Shown here in pieces: positions 32,801 through 47,200 of a stretch of 64,000 bases of DNA. Every line of letters starts with the position of its first letter. The first letter of the stretch is position 1. The stretch is from Hippophae tibetana (taxonomy: Eukaryota; Streptophyta; Magnoliopsida; Rosales; Elaeagnaceae). Position numbers and translations under genes: made by a program. The notes under the pieces are model-generated. The model was not told the origin of the DNA and did no database searches. It was given only the letters and a program-made list of their open reading frames with translations. Location: the NCBI GenBank assembly GCA_037013495.1, contig JAZDXN010000029.1, forward strand, positions 2,988,501-3,052,500, written 5' to 3'.

Positions 32801-34280
32801 AAAATAAACTAATGAATTAGAATATAATACAAATAATTTCATGATCCAACTAAAGAAAGGAGAAGCGAAAAAGAAGAGGAGTGCTACTTTTTATTGTTTT
32901 CAATAACTTATTTGAGAAATCGCAGTTGTACCTTGAAACGGTCATAACTTTTGACTCGTGTGTAAAAACGACTATTATAGTATATCAAACCGAAGGTTAT
33001 ATCGATATCCATAATCTTAGCTAACCTAGCTATATAAATTCATTACTTGATCCTAAATTCCATCATTTACATCATTTATCGAGGGTTTAAATTTTTTAAT
33101 CACATATTTTACATTTTTGGTTTTATTCTATAGAGTTGTAATGAAGATGGATGAGCCGACCAAGTGTATGTTTAAAAATAAACTAATGACTAAGAATATA
33201 ATACAAATAATTTCATGATACAATTAAAGAAATGAGAAGAGAAAAAGAAGAGGAGTGCTACTTTTTAATGTTTTCCATAACATATTTTAGAAATCGGAGT
33301 TGTACCTTGAAACGGTCATAACTTTTGACTCGTTTGTAAAAACGACTATAATAGTATATGAAACCGAAGGTCTTATCGATATCCATAATCTTAGCTGACC
33401 TGGCTATATAAATTCATTACTTGATCCTAAATTCCATCATTTACATCACTTATCGAGGGTTTAAAGTTTTTATCACATATTTTACATTTTTGGTTTTATT
33501 CTATAGAATTGTAATGAAGATGGTTGAGCCGTCCAAGTGTATGTTTAAAAATAAACTAATGAATAAGAATATAATACAAATAATTTCATGATCCAACTAA
33601 AGAAATGAGAAGAGAAAAAGAAGAGGAGTGCTACTTTTTATTGTTTTCAATAACTTATTTGAGAAATCGCAGTTGTACCTTGAAGCGGTCATAACTTTTG
33701 ACTCGTGTGTAAAAACGACTATTATAGTATATAAACTGAAGGTCTTATCGATATCCATAATCTTCGCTAACCTGGCTATATAAATTCATTACTTGATCCT
33801 AAATTCTATCATTTACATCACTTAACGAGGGTTTAAAGTTTTTATCACATATTTTACATTTTTGGTTTTATTCTATAGAATTGTAATGAAGATGGTTGAG
33901 CCGACCAAGTGTATGTTTAAAAATAAACTAATAAATAAGAATATAATACAAATAATTTCATGATCCAACTAAAGAAATGAGAAGAGAAAAAGAAGAGGAG
34001 TGCTACTTTTTATTGTTTTCAATAACTTATTTGAGAAATCGCAGTTGTACCTTGAAGCGGTCATAACTTTTGACTCGTGTTTAAAAACCACTATTATAGT
34101 ATATCAAACCGAAGGTCATATCGATATCCATAATCTTAGCTAACCTGGCTATATAAATTCATCACTTGATCCTAAATTCCATCATTTACATCACTTATCG
34201 AGGGTTTAAAGTTTTTATCATATATTTTACATTTTTGGTTTTATTCTATAGAGTTGTAATGAAGATGGATGAGCCGACCA
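29803..34280. repeat. Three copies of the 4-monomer (1493-bp) higher-order repeat, right block
   Basis: Units start at 29803, 31296 and 32789, and the next GAATTAG monomer is at 34281. The same four monomer types occur as at 6713-11191. Small block-specific marks such as AAAGAATAGGAG, ATAATGTTAGC and GGTTTTAATCTATAG recur every 1493 bp inside this block, showing local homogenisation after the two blocks separated. Confidence 0.88.
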
Positions 34281-36610
34281 AGTGTATGTTTAAAAATAAA
34301 CTAATGAATTAGAATATAATACAAATAATTTCATGATCCAACTAAAGAAAGGAGAAGCGAAAAAGAAGAGGAGTGCTACTTTTTATTGTTTTCAATAACT
34401 TATTTGAGAAATCGCAGTTGTACCTTGAAACGGTCATAACTTTTGACTCGTTTGTAAAAACGACTATAATAGTATATGAAACCGAAGGTCATATCGATAT
34501 CCATAATCTTAGCTAACCTGGCTATATAAATTCATCACTTGATCCTAAATTCCATCATTTACATCACTTATCGAGGGTTTAAAGTTTTTATCACATATTT
34601 TACATTTTTGGTTTTATTCTATAGAGTTGTAATGAAGATGGATGAGCCGACCAAGTGTATGTTTAAAGATAAACTAATGAATAAGAATATAATAAAAATA
34701 ATTTCATGATCCAACTAAAGAAATGAGAAGCGAAAAAGAAGAGGAATGCTACTTTTTATTGTTTTCAATAACTTATTTGAGAAATCGCAGTTGTACCTTG
34801 AAACGGTAATAACTTTTGACTCGTGTGTAAAAACGACTATTATAGTATATCAAACCGAAGGTCATATCGATATCCATAATCTTAGCTAACCTGGCTACAT
34901 AAATTCATCACTTGATCCTAAATTCCATTATTTACATCACTTATCGAGGGTTTAAAGTTTTTATCACATATTTTACATTTTTGGTTTTAATCTATAGAGT
35001 TGTAATGAAGATGGATGAGCCGACCAAGTGTATGTTTAAAAATAAACTAATGACTAAGAATATAATAAATATAATTTCATGATACAATTAAAGAAATGAG
35101 AAGAGAAAAAGAAGAGGAGTGCTACTTTTTAATGTTTTCCATAACATATTTGAGAAATCGGAGTTGTACCTTGAAACGGTCATAACTTTTGACTCGTTTG
35201 TAAAAACGACTATAATAGTATATGCAACCGAAGGTCTTATCGATATCCATAATCTTAGCTGACCTGGCTATATAAATTCATTACTTGATCCTAAATTCCA
35301 TCATTTACATCACTTATCGAGGGTTTAAAGTTTTTATCACATATTTTACATTTTTGGTTTTATTCTATAGAGTTGTAATGAAGATGGATGAGCCGACCAA
35401 GTGTATGTTTAAAAATAAACTAATGAATAAGAATATAATACAAATAATTTCATGATCCAACTATAGAAATGAGAAGAGAAAAAGAAGAGGAGTGCTACTT
35501 TTTATTGTTTTCAATAACTTATTTGAGAAATCGCAGTTGTACCTTGAAGCGGTCATACCTTTTGACTCGTGTTTAAAAACGACTATTATAGTATATCAAA
35601 CCGAAGGTCATATCGATATCCATAATCTTAGCTAACCTGGCTATATAAATTCATCACTTGATCCTAAATTCCATCATTTACATCACTTATCGAGGGTTTA
35701 AAGTTTTTATCATATATTTTACATTTTTGGTTTTATTCTATAGAGTTGTAATGAAGATGGATGAGCCGACCAAGTGTATGTTTAAAAATAAACTAATGAA
35801 TAAGAATATAATACAAATAATTTCATGATCCAACTAAAGAAAGGAGAAGCGAAAAAGAAGAGGAGTGCTACTTTTTATTGTTTTCAATAACTTATTTGAG
35901 AAATCGCAGTTGTACCTTGAAGCGGTCATAACTTTGGACTCGTGTTTAAAAACGACTATTATATTATATCAAACCGAAGATCTTATCGATATCCATAATC
36001 TTCGCTGACCTGGCTATATAAATTCATTACTTGATCCTGAATTCAATAATTTACATCACTTATCGAGGGTATAAAGTTTTTATCACATATTTTACATTTT
36101 TGGTTTTATTCTATAGAGTTGTAATGAAGATGGATGAGCCGACCAAGTGTATGTTTAAAAATAAACTAATGAATAAGAATATAATACAAATAATTTCATG
36201 ATCCAACTAAAGAAATGAGAAGCGAAAAAGAAGAGGAGTGCTACTTTTTATTGTTTTCAATAACTTATTTGAGAAATCGCAGTTGTACCTTGAAACGGTA
36301 ATAACTTTTGACTCGTGTGTAATAACGACTATTATAGTATATCAAACCGAAGGTTATATCGATATCCATAATCTTAGCTAACCTAGCTACATAAATTCAT
36401 CACTTGATCCTAAATTCCATCATTTACATCACTTATCGAGGGTTTAAATTTTTTATCATATATTTTACATTTTTGGTTTTATTCTATAGAGTTGTAATGA
36501 AGATGGATGAGCCGACCAAGTGTATGTTTAAAAATAAACTAATGACTAAGAATATAATACAAATAATTTCATGATACAATTAAAGAAATGAGAAGAGAAA
36601 AAGAAGAGGA

Positions 36611-36615
36611 GTGCT
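36611..36615. other. Paralogous empty site for the retrotransposon insertion
   Basis: At 36601-36640 the satellite reads through GAGGAGTGCTACTTTTTAAT with one GTGCT. The left side matches the sequence before 15764 and the right side matches that after 29526, including the uncommon combination TTCCATAACTTATTTGAG. The offset to the left target copy is 20,851 bp. This is the pre-insertion structure in a duplicated block. Confidence 0.85.
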
Positions 36616-37869
36616 ACTTTTTAATGTTTTCCATAACTTATTTGAGAAATCGCAGTTGTACCTTGAAGCGGTCATAACTTTTGACTCGTGTTTAAAAACG
36701 ACTATTATAGTATATCAAACCGAAGGTCATATCGATATCCATAATCTTAGCTAACCTGGCTACATAAATTCATCACTTGATCCCAAATTCCATCATTTAC
36801 ATCACTTATCGAGGGTTTAAAGTTTTTATCACATATTTTACATTTTTGGTTTTATTCTATAGAGTTGTAATGAAGATGGATGAGCCGACCAAGTGTATGT
36901 TTAAAAATAAACTAATGAATAAGAATATAATACAAATAATTTCATGATCCAACTAAAGAAATGAGAAGAGAAAAGAAGAGGAGTGCTACTTTTTATTGTT
37001 TTCAATAACATATTTTAGAAATCGGAGTTGTACCTTGAAACGGTAATAACTTTTGACTCGTGTGTAAAAACGACAATTATAGTATATCAAACTGAAGGTC
37101 ATATCGATATCCATAATCTTAGCTAACCTGGCTATATAAATTCATCACTTGATCCTAAATTCCATCATTTACATCACTTATCGAGGGTTTAAAGTTTTTA
37201 TCACATATTTTACATTTTTGGTTTTATTCTATAGAGTTGTAATGAAGATGGATGAGCCGACCAAGTGTATGTTTAAAACTAAACTAATGAATAAGAATAT
37301 AATACAAATAATTTCATGATCCAACTAAAGAAATGAGAAGCGAAAAAGAAGAGGAGTGCTACTTTTTATTGTTTTCAATAACTTATTTGAGAAATCGCAG
37401 TTGTACCTTGAAACGGTCATAACTTTTGACTCGTGTGTAAAAACGACTATTATAGTATATCAAACCGAAGGTTATATCGATATCCATAATCTTAGCTAAC
37501 CTAGCTATATAAATTCATTACTTGATCCTAAATTCCATCATTTACATCACTTATAGAGGGTTTAAAATTTTTAACACATATTTTACATTTTTGGTTTTAT
37601 TCTATAGAGTTGAAATGAAGATGGATGAACCGACCAAGTGTATGTTTAAAAATAAACTAATGACTAAGAATATAATACAAATAATTTCATGATACAATTA
37701 AAGAAATGAGAAGAGAAAAAGAAGAGGAGTGCTACTTTTTAATGTTTTCCATAACATATTTTAGAAATCGGAGTTGTACCTTGAAACAGTCATAACTTTT
37801 GACTCGTTTGTAAAAACGACTATAATAGTATATGAAACCGAAGGTCTTATCGATATCCATAATCTTCGC

Positions 37870-40800
37870 TGACCTGGCTATATAAATTCATTACTTGATC
37901 CTGAATTCAATAATTTACATCACTTATCGAGGGTATAAAGTTTTTATCACATATTTTACATTTTTGGTTTTATTCTATAGAGTTGTAATGAAGATGGATG
38001 AGCCGACCAAGTGTATGTTTAAAAATAAACTAATGAATAAGAATATAATACAAATAATTTCATGATCCAACTAAAGAAATGAGAAGCGAAAAAGAAGAGG
38101 AGTGCTACTTTTTATTGTTTTCAATAACTTATTTGAGAAATCGCAGTTGTACCTTGAAACGGTAATAACTTTTGACTCGTGTGTAATAACGACTATTATA
38201 GTATATCAAACCGAAGGTTATATCGATATCCATAATCTTAGCTAACCTAGCTATATAAATTCATTTCTTGATCCTAAATTCCATCATTTACATCACTTAT
38301 CGAGGGTTTAAATTTTTTATCATATATTTTACATTTTTGGTTTTATTCTATAGAGTTGTAATGAAGATGGATGAGCCGACCAAGTGTATGTTTAAAAATA
38401 AACTAATGAATAAGAATATAATAGAAATAATTTCATGATCCAACTAAAGAAATGAGAAGAGAAAAGAAGAGGAGTGCTACTTTTTATTGTTTTCAATAAC
38501 ATATTTTAGAAATCGGAGTTATACCTTGAAACGGTAATAACTTTTGACTCGTATGTAATAACGACTATTATAGTATATCAAACCGAAGGTTATATCGATA
38601 TCCATAATCTTAGCTAACCTAGCTATATAAATTCATTACTTGATCCTAAATTCCATCATTTACATCACTTATCGAGGGTTTAAATTTTTTAACACATATT
38701 TTACATTTTTGGTTTTATTCTATAGAGTTGTAATGAAGATGGATGAACCGACCAAGTGTATGTTTAAAAATAAACTAATGACTAAGAATATAATACAAAT
38801 AATTTCATGATACAATTAAAGAAATGAGAAGAGAAAAAGAAGAGGAGTGCTACTTTTTAATGTTTTCCATAACAAATTTTAGAAATCGGAGTTGTACCTT
38901 GAAACGGTCATAACTTTTGACTCGTTTGTAAAAACGACTATAATAGTATATGAAACCGAAGGTCTTATCGATATCCATAATCTTAGCTGACCTGGCTATA
39001 TAAATTCATTACTTGATCCTAAATTACATCATTTACATCACTTATCGAGGGTTTAAAGTTTTTATCACATATTTTACATTTTTGGTTTTATTCTATAGAT
39101 TGTAATGAAGATGGTTGAGCCGACCAAGTGTATGTTTAAAAATAAACTAATGAATAAGAATATAATACAAATAATTTCATGATCCAACTAAAGAAATGAG
39201 AAGTGAAAAAGAAGAGGAGTGCTACTTTTTATTGTTTTCAATAACTTATTTGAGAAATCACAGTTGTACCTTGAATCGGTAATAACTTTTGACTCGTGTT
39301 TAAAAACCACTATTATAGTATATCAAACCGAAGGTCATATCGATATCCATAATCTTAGCTAACCTGGCTATATAAATTCATCACTTGATCCTAAATTCCA
39401 TCATTTACATCACTTATCGAGGGTTTAAAGTTTTTATCACATATTTTACATTTTTGGTTTTATTTTATAGAGTTGTAATGAAGATGGATGAGCCGACCAA
39501 GTGTATGTTTAAAAATAAACTGATGAATAAGAATATAATACAAATAATTTCATGATCCAACTAAAGAAATGAGAAGCGAAAAAGAAGAGGAGTGCTACTT
39601 TTTATTGTTTTCAATAACTTATTTGAGAAATCGCAGTTGTACCTTGAAACGGTCATAACTTTTGACTCGTGTGTAAAAACGACTATTATAGTATATCAAA
39701 CCGAAGGTTATATCGATATCCATAATCTTAGCTAACCTAGCTATATAAATTCATTACTTGATCTTAAATTCCATCATTTACATCACTTATCGAGGGTTTA
39801 AATTTTTTATCACATATTTTACATTTTTGGTTTTATTCTATAGAGTTGTAATGAAGATGGATGAACCGACCAAGTGTATGTTTAAAAATAAACTAATGAC
39901 AAAGAATATAAAACAAATAATTTCATGATACAATTAAAGAAATGAGAAGAGAAAAAGAAGAGGAGTGCTACTTTTTAATGTTTTCCATAACATATTTTAG
40001 AAATCGGAGTTGTACCTTGAAACGGTCATAACTTTTGACTCGTTTGTAAAAACGACTATAATAGTATATGAAACCGAAGGTCTTATCGATATCCATAATC
40101 TTAGCTGACCTGGCTATATAAATTCATTACTTGATCCTAAATTCCATCATTTACATCACTTATCGAGGGTTTAAAGTTTTTATCACATATTTTACATTTT
40201 TGGTTTTATTCTATAGAATTGTAATGAAGATGGTTGAGCCGACCAAGTGTATGTTTAAAAATAAACTAATGAATAAGAATATAATACAAATAATTTCATG
40301 ATCCAACTAAAGAAATGAGAAAAGAAAAAGAAGAGGAGTGCTACTTTTTATTGTTTTCAATAACTTATTTGAGAAATCGCAGTTGTACCTTGAAGCGGTC
40401 ATAACTTTTGACTCGTGTTTAAAAACGACTATTATAGTATATCAAACCGAAGGTCATATCCATATCCATAATCTTAGCTAACCTGGCTACATAAATTCAT
40501 CACTTGATCCTAAATTCCACCATTTACATCACTTATCGAGGGTTTAAAGTTTATATTACATATTTTACATTTTTGGTTTTATTCTATAGAGTTGTAATGA
40601 AGATGGATGAGCCGACCAAGTGTATGTTTAAAAATAAACTAATGACTAAGAATATAATAAATATAATTTCATGATACAATTAAAGAAATGAGAAGAGAAA
40701 AAGAAGAGGAGTGCTACTTTTTAATGTTTTCCATAACATATTTGAGAAATCGGAGTTGTACCTTGAAACGGTCATAACTTTTGACTCGTTTGTAAAAACG

Positions 40801-43800
40801 ACTATAATAGTATATGAAACCGAAGGTCTTATCGATATCCATAATCTTAGCTGACCTGGCTATATAAATTCATTACTTGATCCTAAATTCCATCATTTAC
40901 ATCACTTATCGAGGGTTTAAAGTTTTTATCACATATTTTACATTTTTGGTTTTATTCTATAGAGTTGTAATGATGATGGTTGAGCCGACCAAGTGTATGT
41001 TTAAAAATAAACTAATGAATAAGAATATAATACAAATAATTTCATGATCCAACTAAATAAATGAGAAGTGAAAAAGAAGAGGAGTGCTACTTTTTATTGT
41101 TTTCAATAACTTATTTGAGAAATCACAGTTGTACCTTGAATCGGTAATAACTTTTGACTCGTGTTTAAAAACCACTATTATAGTATATCAAACCGAAGGT
41201 CATATCGATATCCATAATCTTAGCTAACCTGGCTATATAAATTCATCACTTGATCCTAAATTCCATCATTTACATCACTTATCGAGGGTTTAAAGTTTTT
41301 ATCACATATTTTACATTTTTGGTTTTATTTTATAGAGTTGTAATGAAGATGGATGAGCCGACCAACTGTATGTTTAAAAATAAACTGATGAATAAGAATA
41401 TAATACAAATAATTTCATGATCCAACTAAAGAAATGAGAAGCGAAAAAGAAGAGGAGTGCTACTTTTTATTGTTTTCAATAACTTATTTGAGAAATCGCA
41501 GTTGTACCTTGAAACGGTCATAACTTTTGACTCGTGTGAAAAAACGACTATTATAGTATATCAAACCGAAGGTTATATCGATATCCATAATCTTAGCTAA
41601 CCTAGCTATATAAATTCATTACTTGATCCTAAATTCCATCATTTACATCACTTATCGAGGGTTTAAATTTTTTATCACATATTTTACATTTTTGGTTTTA
41701 TTCTATAGAGTTGTAATGAAGATGGATGAACCGACCAAGTGTATGTTTAAAAATAAACTAATGACTAAGAATATAAAACAAATAATTTCATGATACAATT
41801 AAAGAAATGAGAAGAGAAAAAGAAGAGGAGTGCTACTTTTTAATGTTTTCCATAACATATTTTAGAAATCGGAGTTGTACCTTGAAACGGTCATAACTTT
41901 TGACTCGTTTGTAAAAACGACTATAATAGTATATGAAACCGAAGGTCTTATCGATATCCATAATCTTAGCTGACCTGGCTATATAAATTCATTACTTGAT
42001 CCTAAATTCCATCATTTACATCACTTATCGAGGGTTTAAAGTTTTTATCACATATTTTACATTTTTGGTTTTATTCTATAGAATTGTAATGAAGATGGTT
42101 GAGCCGACCAAGTGTATGTTTAAAAATAAACTAATGAATAAGAATATAATACAAATAATTTCATGATCCAACTAAAGAAATGAGAAAAGAAAAAGAAGAG
42201 GAGTGCTACTTTTTATTGTTTTCAATAACTTATTTGAGAAATCGCAGTTGTACCTTGAAGCGGTCATAACTTTTGACTCGTGTTTAAAAACGACTATTAG
42301 AGTATATCAAACCGAAGGTCATATCCATATCCATAATCTTAGCTAACCTGGCTACATAAATTCATCACTTGATCCTAAATTCCATCATTTACATCACTTA
42401 TCGAGGGTTTAAAGTTTATATTACATATTTTACATTTTTGGTTTTATTCTATAGAGTTGTAATGAAGATGGATGAGCCGACCAAGTGTATGTTTAAAAAT
42501 AAACTAATAACTAAGAATATAATACAAATAATTTCATTATCCAACTGAAGAAATGAGAAAAGAAAAAGAAGAGGAGTGCTACTTTTTATTGTTTTCAATA
42601 ACTTATTTGAGAAATCGCAGTTGTACCTTGAAACGGTCATAACTTTTGACTCGTGTGTAAAAACGACTATTATAGTATATCAAACCGAAGGTCTTATCGA
42701 TATCCATAATCTTCGCTGACCTGGCTATATAAATTCATTACTTGATCCTAAATTCAATAATTTACATCACTTATCGAGGGTATAAAATTTTTATCACATA
42801 TTTTACAGTTTTGGTTTTATTCTATAGAGTTGTAATGAAGATGGATGAGCCGACCAAGTGTATGTTTAAAAATAAACTAATGAATAAGAATATAATACAA
42901 ATAATTTCATAATCCAACTAAAGAAATGAGAAGCGAAAAAGAAGAGGAGTGCTACTTTTTATTGTTTTCAATAACTTATTTGAGAAATCGTAGTTGTAAC
43001 TTGAAACGGTAATAACTTTTGACTCGTGTGTAAAAACGACTATTATAGTATATCAAACCGAAGGTTATATCGATATCCATAATCTTAGCTAACCTAGCTA
43101 TATAAATTCATTACTTGATCCTAAATTCCATCATTTACATCACTTATCGAGGGTTTAAATTTTTTATCATACATTTTACATTTTTGGTTTTATTCTATAG
43201 AGTTGTAATGAAGATGGATGAGCCGACCAAGTGTACGTTTAAAAATAAACTAATGACTAAGAATATAATACAATTAATTTCATGATACAATTAAAGAAAT
43301 GAGAAGAGAAAAAGAAGAGGAGTGCTACTTTTTAATGTTTTCCATAACATATTTTAGAAATCGGAGTTGTACCTTGAAACGGTCATAACTTTTGACTCGT
43401 TTGTAAAAACGACTATAATAGTATATGAAACCGAAGGTCTTATCGATATCCATAATCTTAGCTGACCTGGCTATATAAATTCATTACTTGATCCTAAATT
43501 CCATCATTTACATCACTTATCGAGGGTTTAAAGTTTTTCTCACATATTTTACATTTTTGGTTTTATTCTATAGAGTTGTAATGAAGATGGATGAGCCGAC
43601 CAAGTGTATGTTTAAAAATAAACTAATGACTAAGAATATAATACAAATAATTTCATGATACAATTAAAGAAATGAGAAGAGAAAAAGAAGAGGAGTGCTA
43701 CTTTTTAATGTTTTCCATAACATATTTTAGAAATCGGAGTTGTACCTTGAAACGGTCATAACTTTTGACTCGTTTGTAAAAACGACTATAATAGTATATG

Positions 43801-44234
43801 AAACCGATGGTCTTATCGATATCCATAATCTTAGCTGACCTGGCTATATAAATTCATTACTTGATCCTAAATTCCATATTTACATCACTTATCGAGGGTT
43901 TAAAGTTTTTATCACATATTTTACATTTTTGGTTTTATTCTATAGATTGTAATGAAGATGGTTGAGCCGACCAAGTGTATGTTTAAAAATAAACTAATGA
44001 ATAAGAATATAATACAAATAATTTCATGATCCAACTAAAGAAATGAGAAGTGAAAAAGAAGAGGAGTGCTACTTTTTATTGTTTTCAATAACTTATTTGA
44101 GAAATCACAGTTGTACCTTGAATCGGTCATAACTTTTGACTCGTGTTTAAAAACCACTATTATAGTATATCAAACCGAAGGTCATATCGATATCCATAAT
44201 CTTAGCTAACCTGGCTATATAAATTCATCACATG
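37870..44234. repeat. First copy of a multi-kilobase duplicated satellite block (partner ~55770-64000)
   Basis: Rare variants pair at constant offsets. The GAAAAGAAG deletion monomer is at 38461 and 56361. The TTCTATAGATTGTAATG deletion is at ~39083 and ~56990. CATATCCATATCC is at ~40456 and ~58360, offset about 17.90 kb. From ~42.4 kb the offset becomes 19.77 kb because the second copy holds one extra 5-monomer unit. Confidence 0.8.
38755..42483. repeat. Two copies of a 5-monomer (~1864-bp) higher-order repeat
   Basis: Units run 38755-40618 and 40619-42483. Shared marks, once per unit, include AAATCACAGTTG with GAATCGGTAATAAC, AACTGATGAATAAG, AATATAAAACAAATAATT, and CATATCCATATCC with GTTTATATTACATATT. 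A unit with similar marks recurs in part at 43.9-47.3 kb. Confidence 0.82.
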
Positions 44235-47200
44235 ATCCTAAATTCCATCATTTACATCACTTATCGAGGGTTTAAAGTTTTTATCCCATATTTTACATTT
44301 TTGGTTTTATTTTATAGAGTTGTAATGAAGATGGATGAGCCGACCAAGTGTATGTTTAAAAATAAACTAATGAATAAGAATATAATACAAATAATTTCAT
44401 GATCCAACTAAAGAAATGAGAAAAGAAAAAGAAGAGGAGTGCTACTTTTTATTGTTTTCAATAACTTATTTTAGAAATCGCAGTTGTACCTTGAAGCGGT
44501 CATAACTTTTGACTCGTGTTTAAAAACGACTATTATAGTATATCAAACCGAAGGTCATATCCATATCCATAATCTTAGCTAACCTGGCTACATAAATTCA
44601 TCACTTGATCCTAAATTCCATCATTTACATCACTTATCGAGGGTTTAAAGTTTATATTACATATTTTACATTTTTGGTTTTATTCTATAGAGTTGTAATG
44701 AAGATGGATGAGCCGACCAAGTGTATGTTTAAAAATAAACTAATGACTAAGAATATAATAAATATAATTTCATGATACAATTAAAGAAATGAGAAGAGAA
44801 AAAGAAGAGGAGTGCTACTTTTTAATGTTTTCCATAACATATTTGAGAAATCGGAGTTGTACCTTGAAACGGTCATAACTTTTGACTCGTTTGTAAAAAT
44901 GACTATAATAGTATATGAAACCGAAGGTCTTATCGATATCCATAATCTTAGCTGACCTGGCTATATAAATTCATTACTTGATCCTAAATTCCATCATTTA
45001 CATCACTTATCGAGGGTTTAAAGTTTTTATCACATATTTTACATTTTTGGTTTTATTCTATAGAGTTGTAATGATGATGGTTGAGCCGACCAAGTGTATG
45101 TTTAAAAATAAACTAATGAATAAGAATATAATACAAATAATTTCATTATCCAACTAAATAAATGAGAAGAGAAAAAGAAGAGGAGTGCTACTTTTTATTG
45201 TTTTCAATAACTTATTTGAGAAATCGCAGTTGTACCTTGAAGCGGTCATAACTTTTGACTCGTGATTAAAAACGACTATTATAGTATATCAAACCGAAGG
45301 TCATATCGATATCCATAATCTTAGCTAACCTGGCTATATAAATTCATCACTTGATCCTAAATTCCATCATTTACATCACTTATCGAGGGTTTAAAATTTT
45401 TATCACATATTTTACATTTTTGGTTTTATTCTATAGAGTTGTAATGAAGATGGATGAGCCGACCAAGTGTATGTTTAAAAATAAACTAATAACTAAGAAT
45501 ATAATACAAATAATTTCATTATCCAACTGAAGAAATGAGAAAAGAAAAAGAAGAGGAGTGCTACTTTTTATTGTTTTCAATAACTTATTTGAGAAATCGC
45601 AGTTGTACCTTGAAACGGTCATAACTTTTGACTCGTGTGTAAAAACGACTATTATAGTATATCAAACCGAAGGTTATATCGATATCCATAATCTTAGCTA
45701 ACCTAGCTATATAAATTCATTACTTGATCCTAAATTCCATCATTTACATCACTTATCGAGGGTTTAAATTTTTTATCACATATTTTACATTTTTGGTTTT
45801 ATTCTATAGAGTTGTAATGAAGATGGATGAACCGACCAAGTGTATGTTTAAAAATAAACTAATGACTAAGAATATAAAACAAATAATTTCATGATACAAT
45901 TAAAGAAATGAGAAGAGAAAAAGAAGAGGAGTGCTACTTTTTAATGTTTTCCATAACATATTTTAGAAATCGGAGTTGTACCTTGAAACGGTCATAACTT
46001 TTGACTCGTTTGTAAAAACGACTATAATAGTATATGAAACCGAAGGTCTTATCGATATCCATAATCTTAGCTGACCTGGCTATATAAATTCATTACTTGA
46101 TCCTAAATTCCATCATTTACATCACTTATCGAGGGTTTAAAGTTTTTATCACATATTTTACATTTTTGGTTTTATTCTATAGAATTGTAATGAAGATGGT
46201 TGAGCCGACCAAGTGTATGTTTAAAAATAAACTAATGAATAAGAATGTAATACAAATAATTTCATGATCCAACTAAAGAAATGAGAAAAGAAAAAGAAGA
46301 GGAGTGCTACTTTTTATTGTTTTCAATAACTTATTTGAGAAATCGCAGTTGTACCTTGAAGCGGTCATAACTTTTGACTCGTGTTTAAAAACGACTATTA
46401 TTGTATATCAAACCGAAGGTCATATCCATATCCATAATCTTAGCTAACCTGGCTACATAAATTCATCACTTGATCCTAAATTCCATCATTTACATCACTT
46501 ATCGAGGGTTTAAAGTTTATATTACATATTTTACATTTTTGGTTTTATTCTATAGAGTTGTAATGAAGATGGATGAGCCGACCAAGTGTATGTTTAAAAA
46601 TAAACTAATGACTAAGAATATAATAAATATAATTTCATGATACAATTAAAGAAATGAGAAGAGAAAAAGAAGAGGAGTGCTACTTTTTAATGTTTTCCAT
46701 AACATATTTGAGAAATCGGAGTTGTACCTTGAAACGGTCATAACTTTTGACTCGTTTGTAAAAACGACTATAATAGTATATGAAACCGAAGGTCTTATCG
46801 ATATCAATAATCTTAGCTGACCTGGCTATATAAATTCATTACTTGATCCTAAATTCCATCATTTACATCACTTATCGAGGGTTTAAAGTTTTTATCACAT
46901 ATTTTACATTTTTGGTTTTATTCTATAGAGTTGTAATGATGATGGTTGAGCCGACCAAGTGTATGTTTAAAAATAAACTAATGAATAAGAATATAATACA
47001 AATAATTTCATGATCCAACTAAATAAATGAGAAGAGAAAAAGAAGAGGAGTGCTACTTTTTATTGTTTTCAATAACTTATTTGAGAAATCGCAGTTGTAC
47101 CTTGAAGCGGTCATAACTTTTGACTCGTGTTTAAAAACGACTATTATAGTATATCAAACCGAAGGTCATATCGATATCCATAATCTTAGCTAACCTGGCT

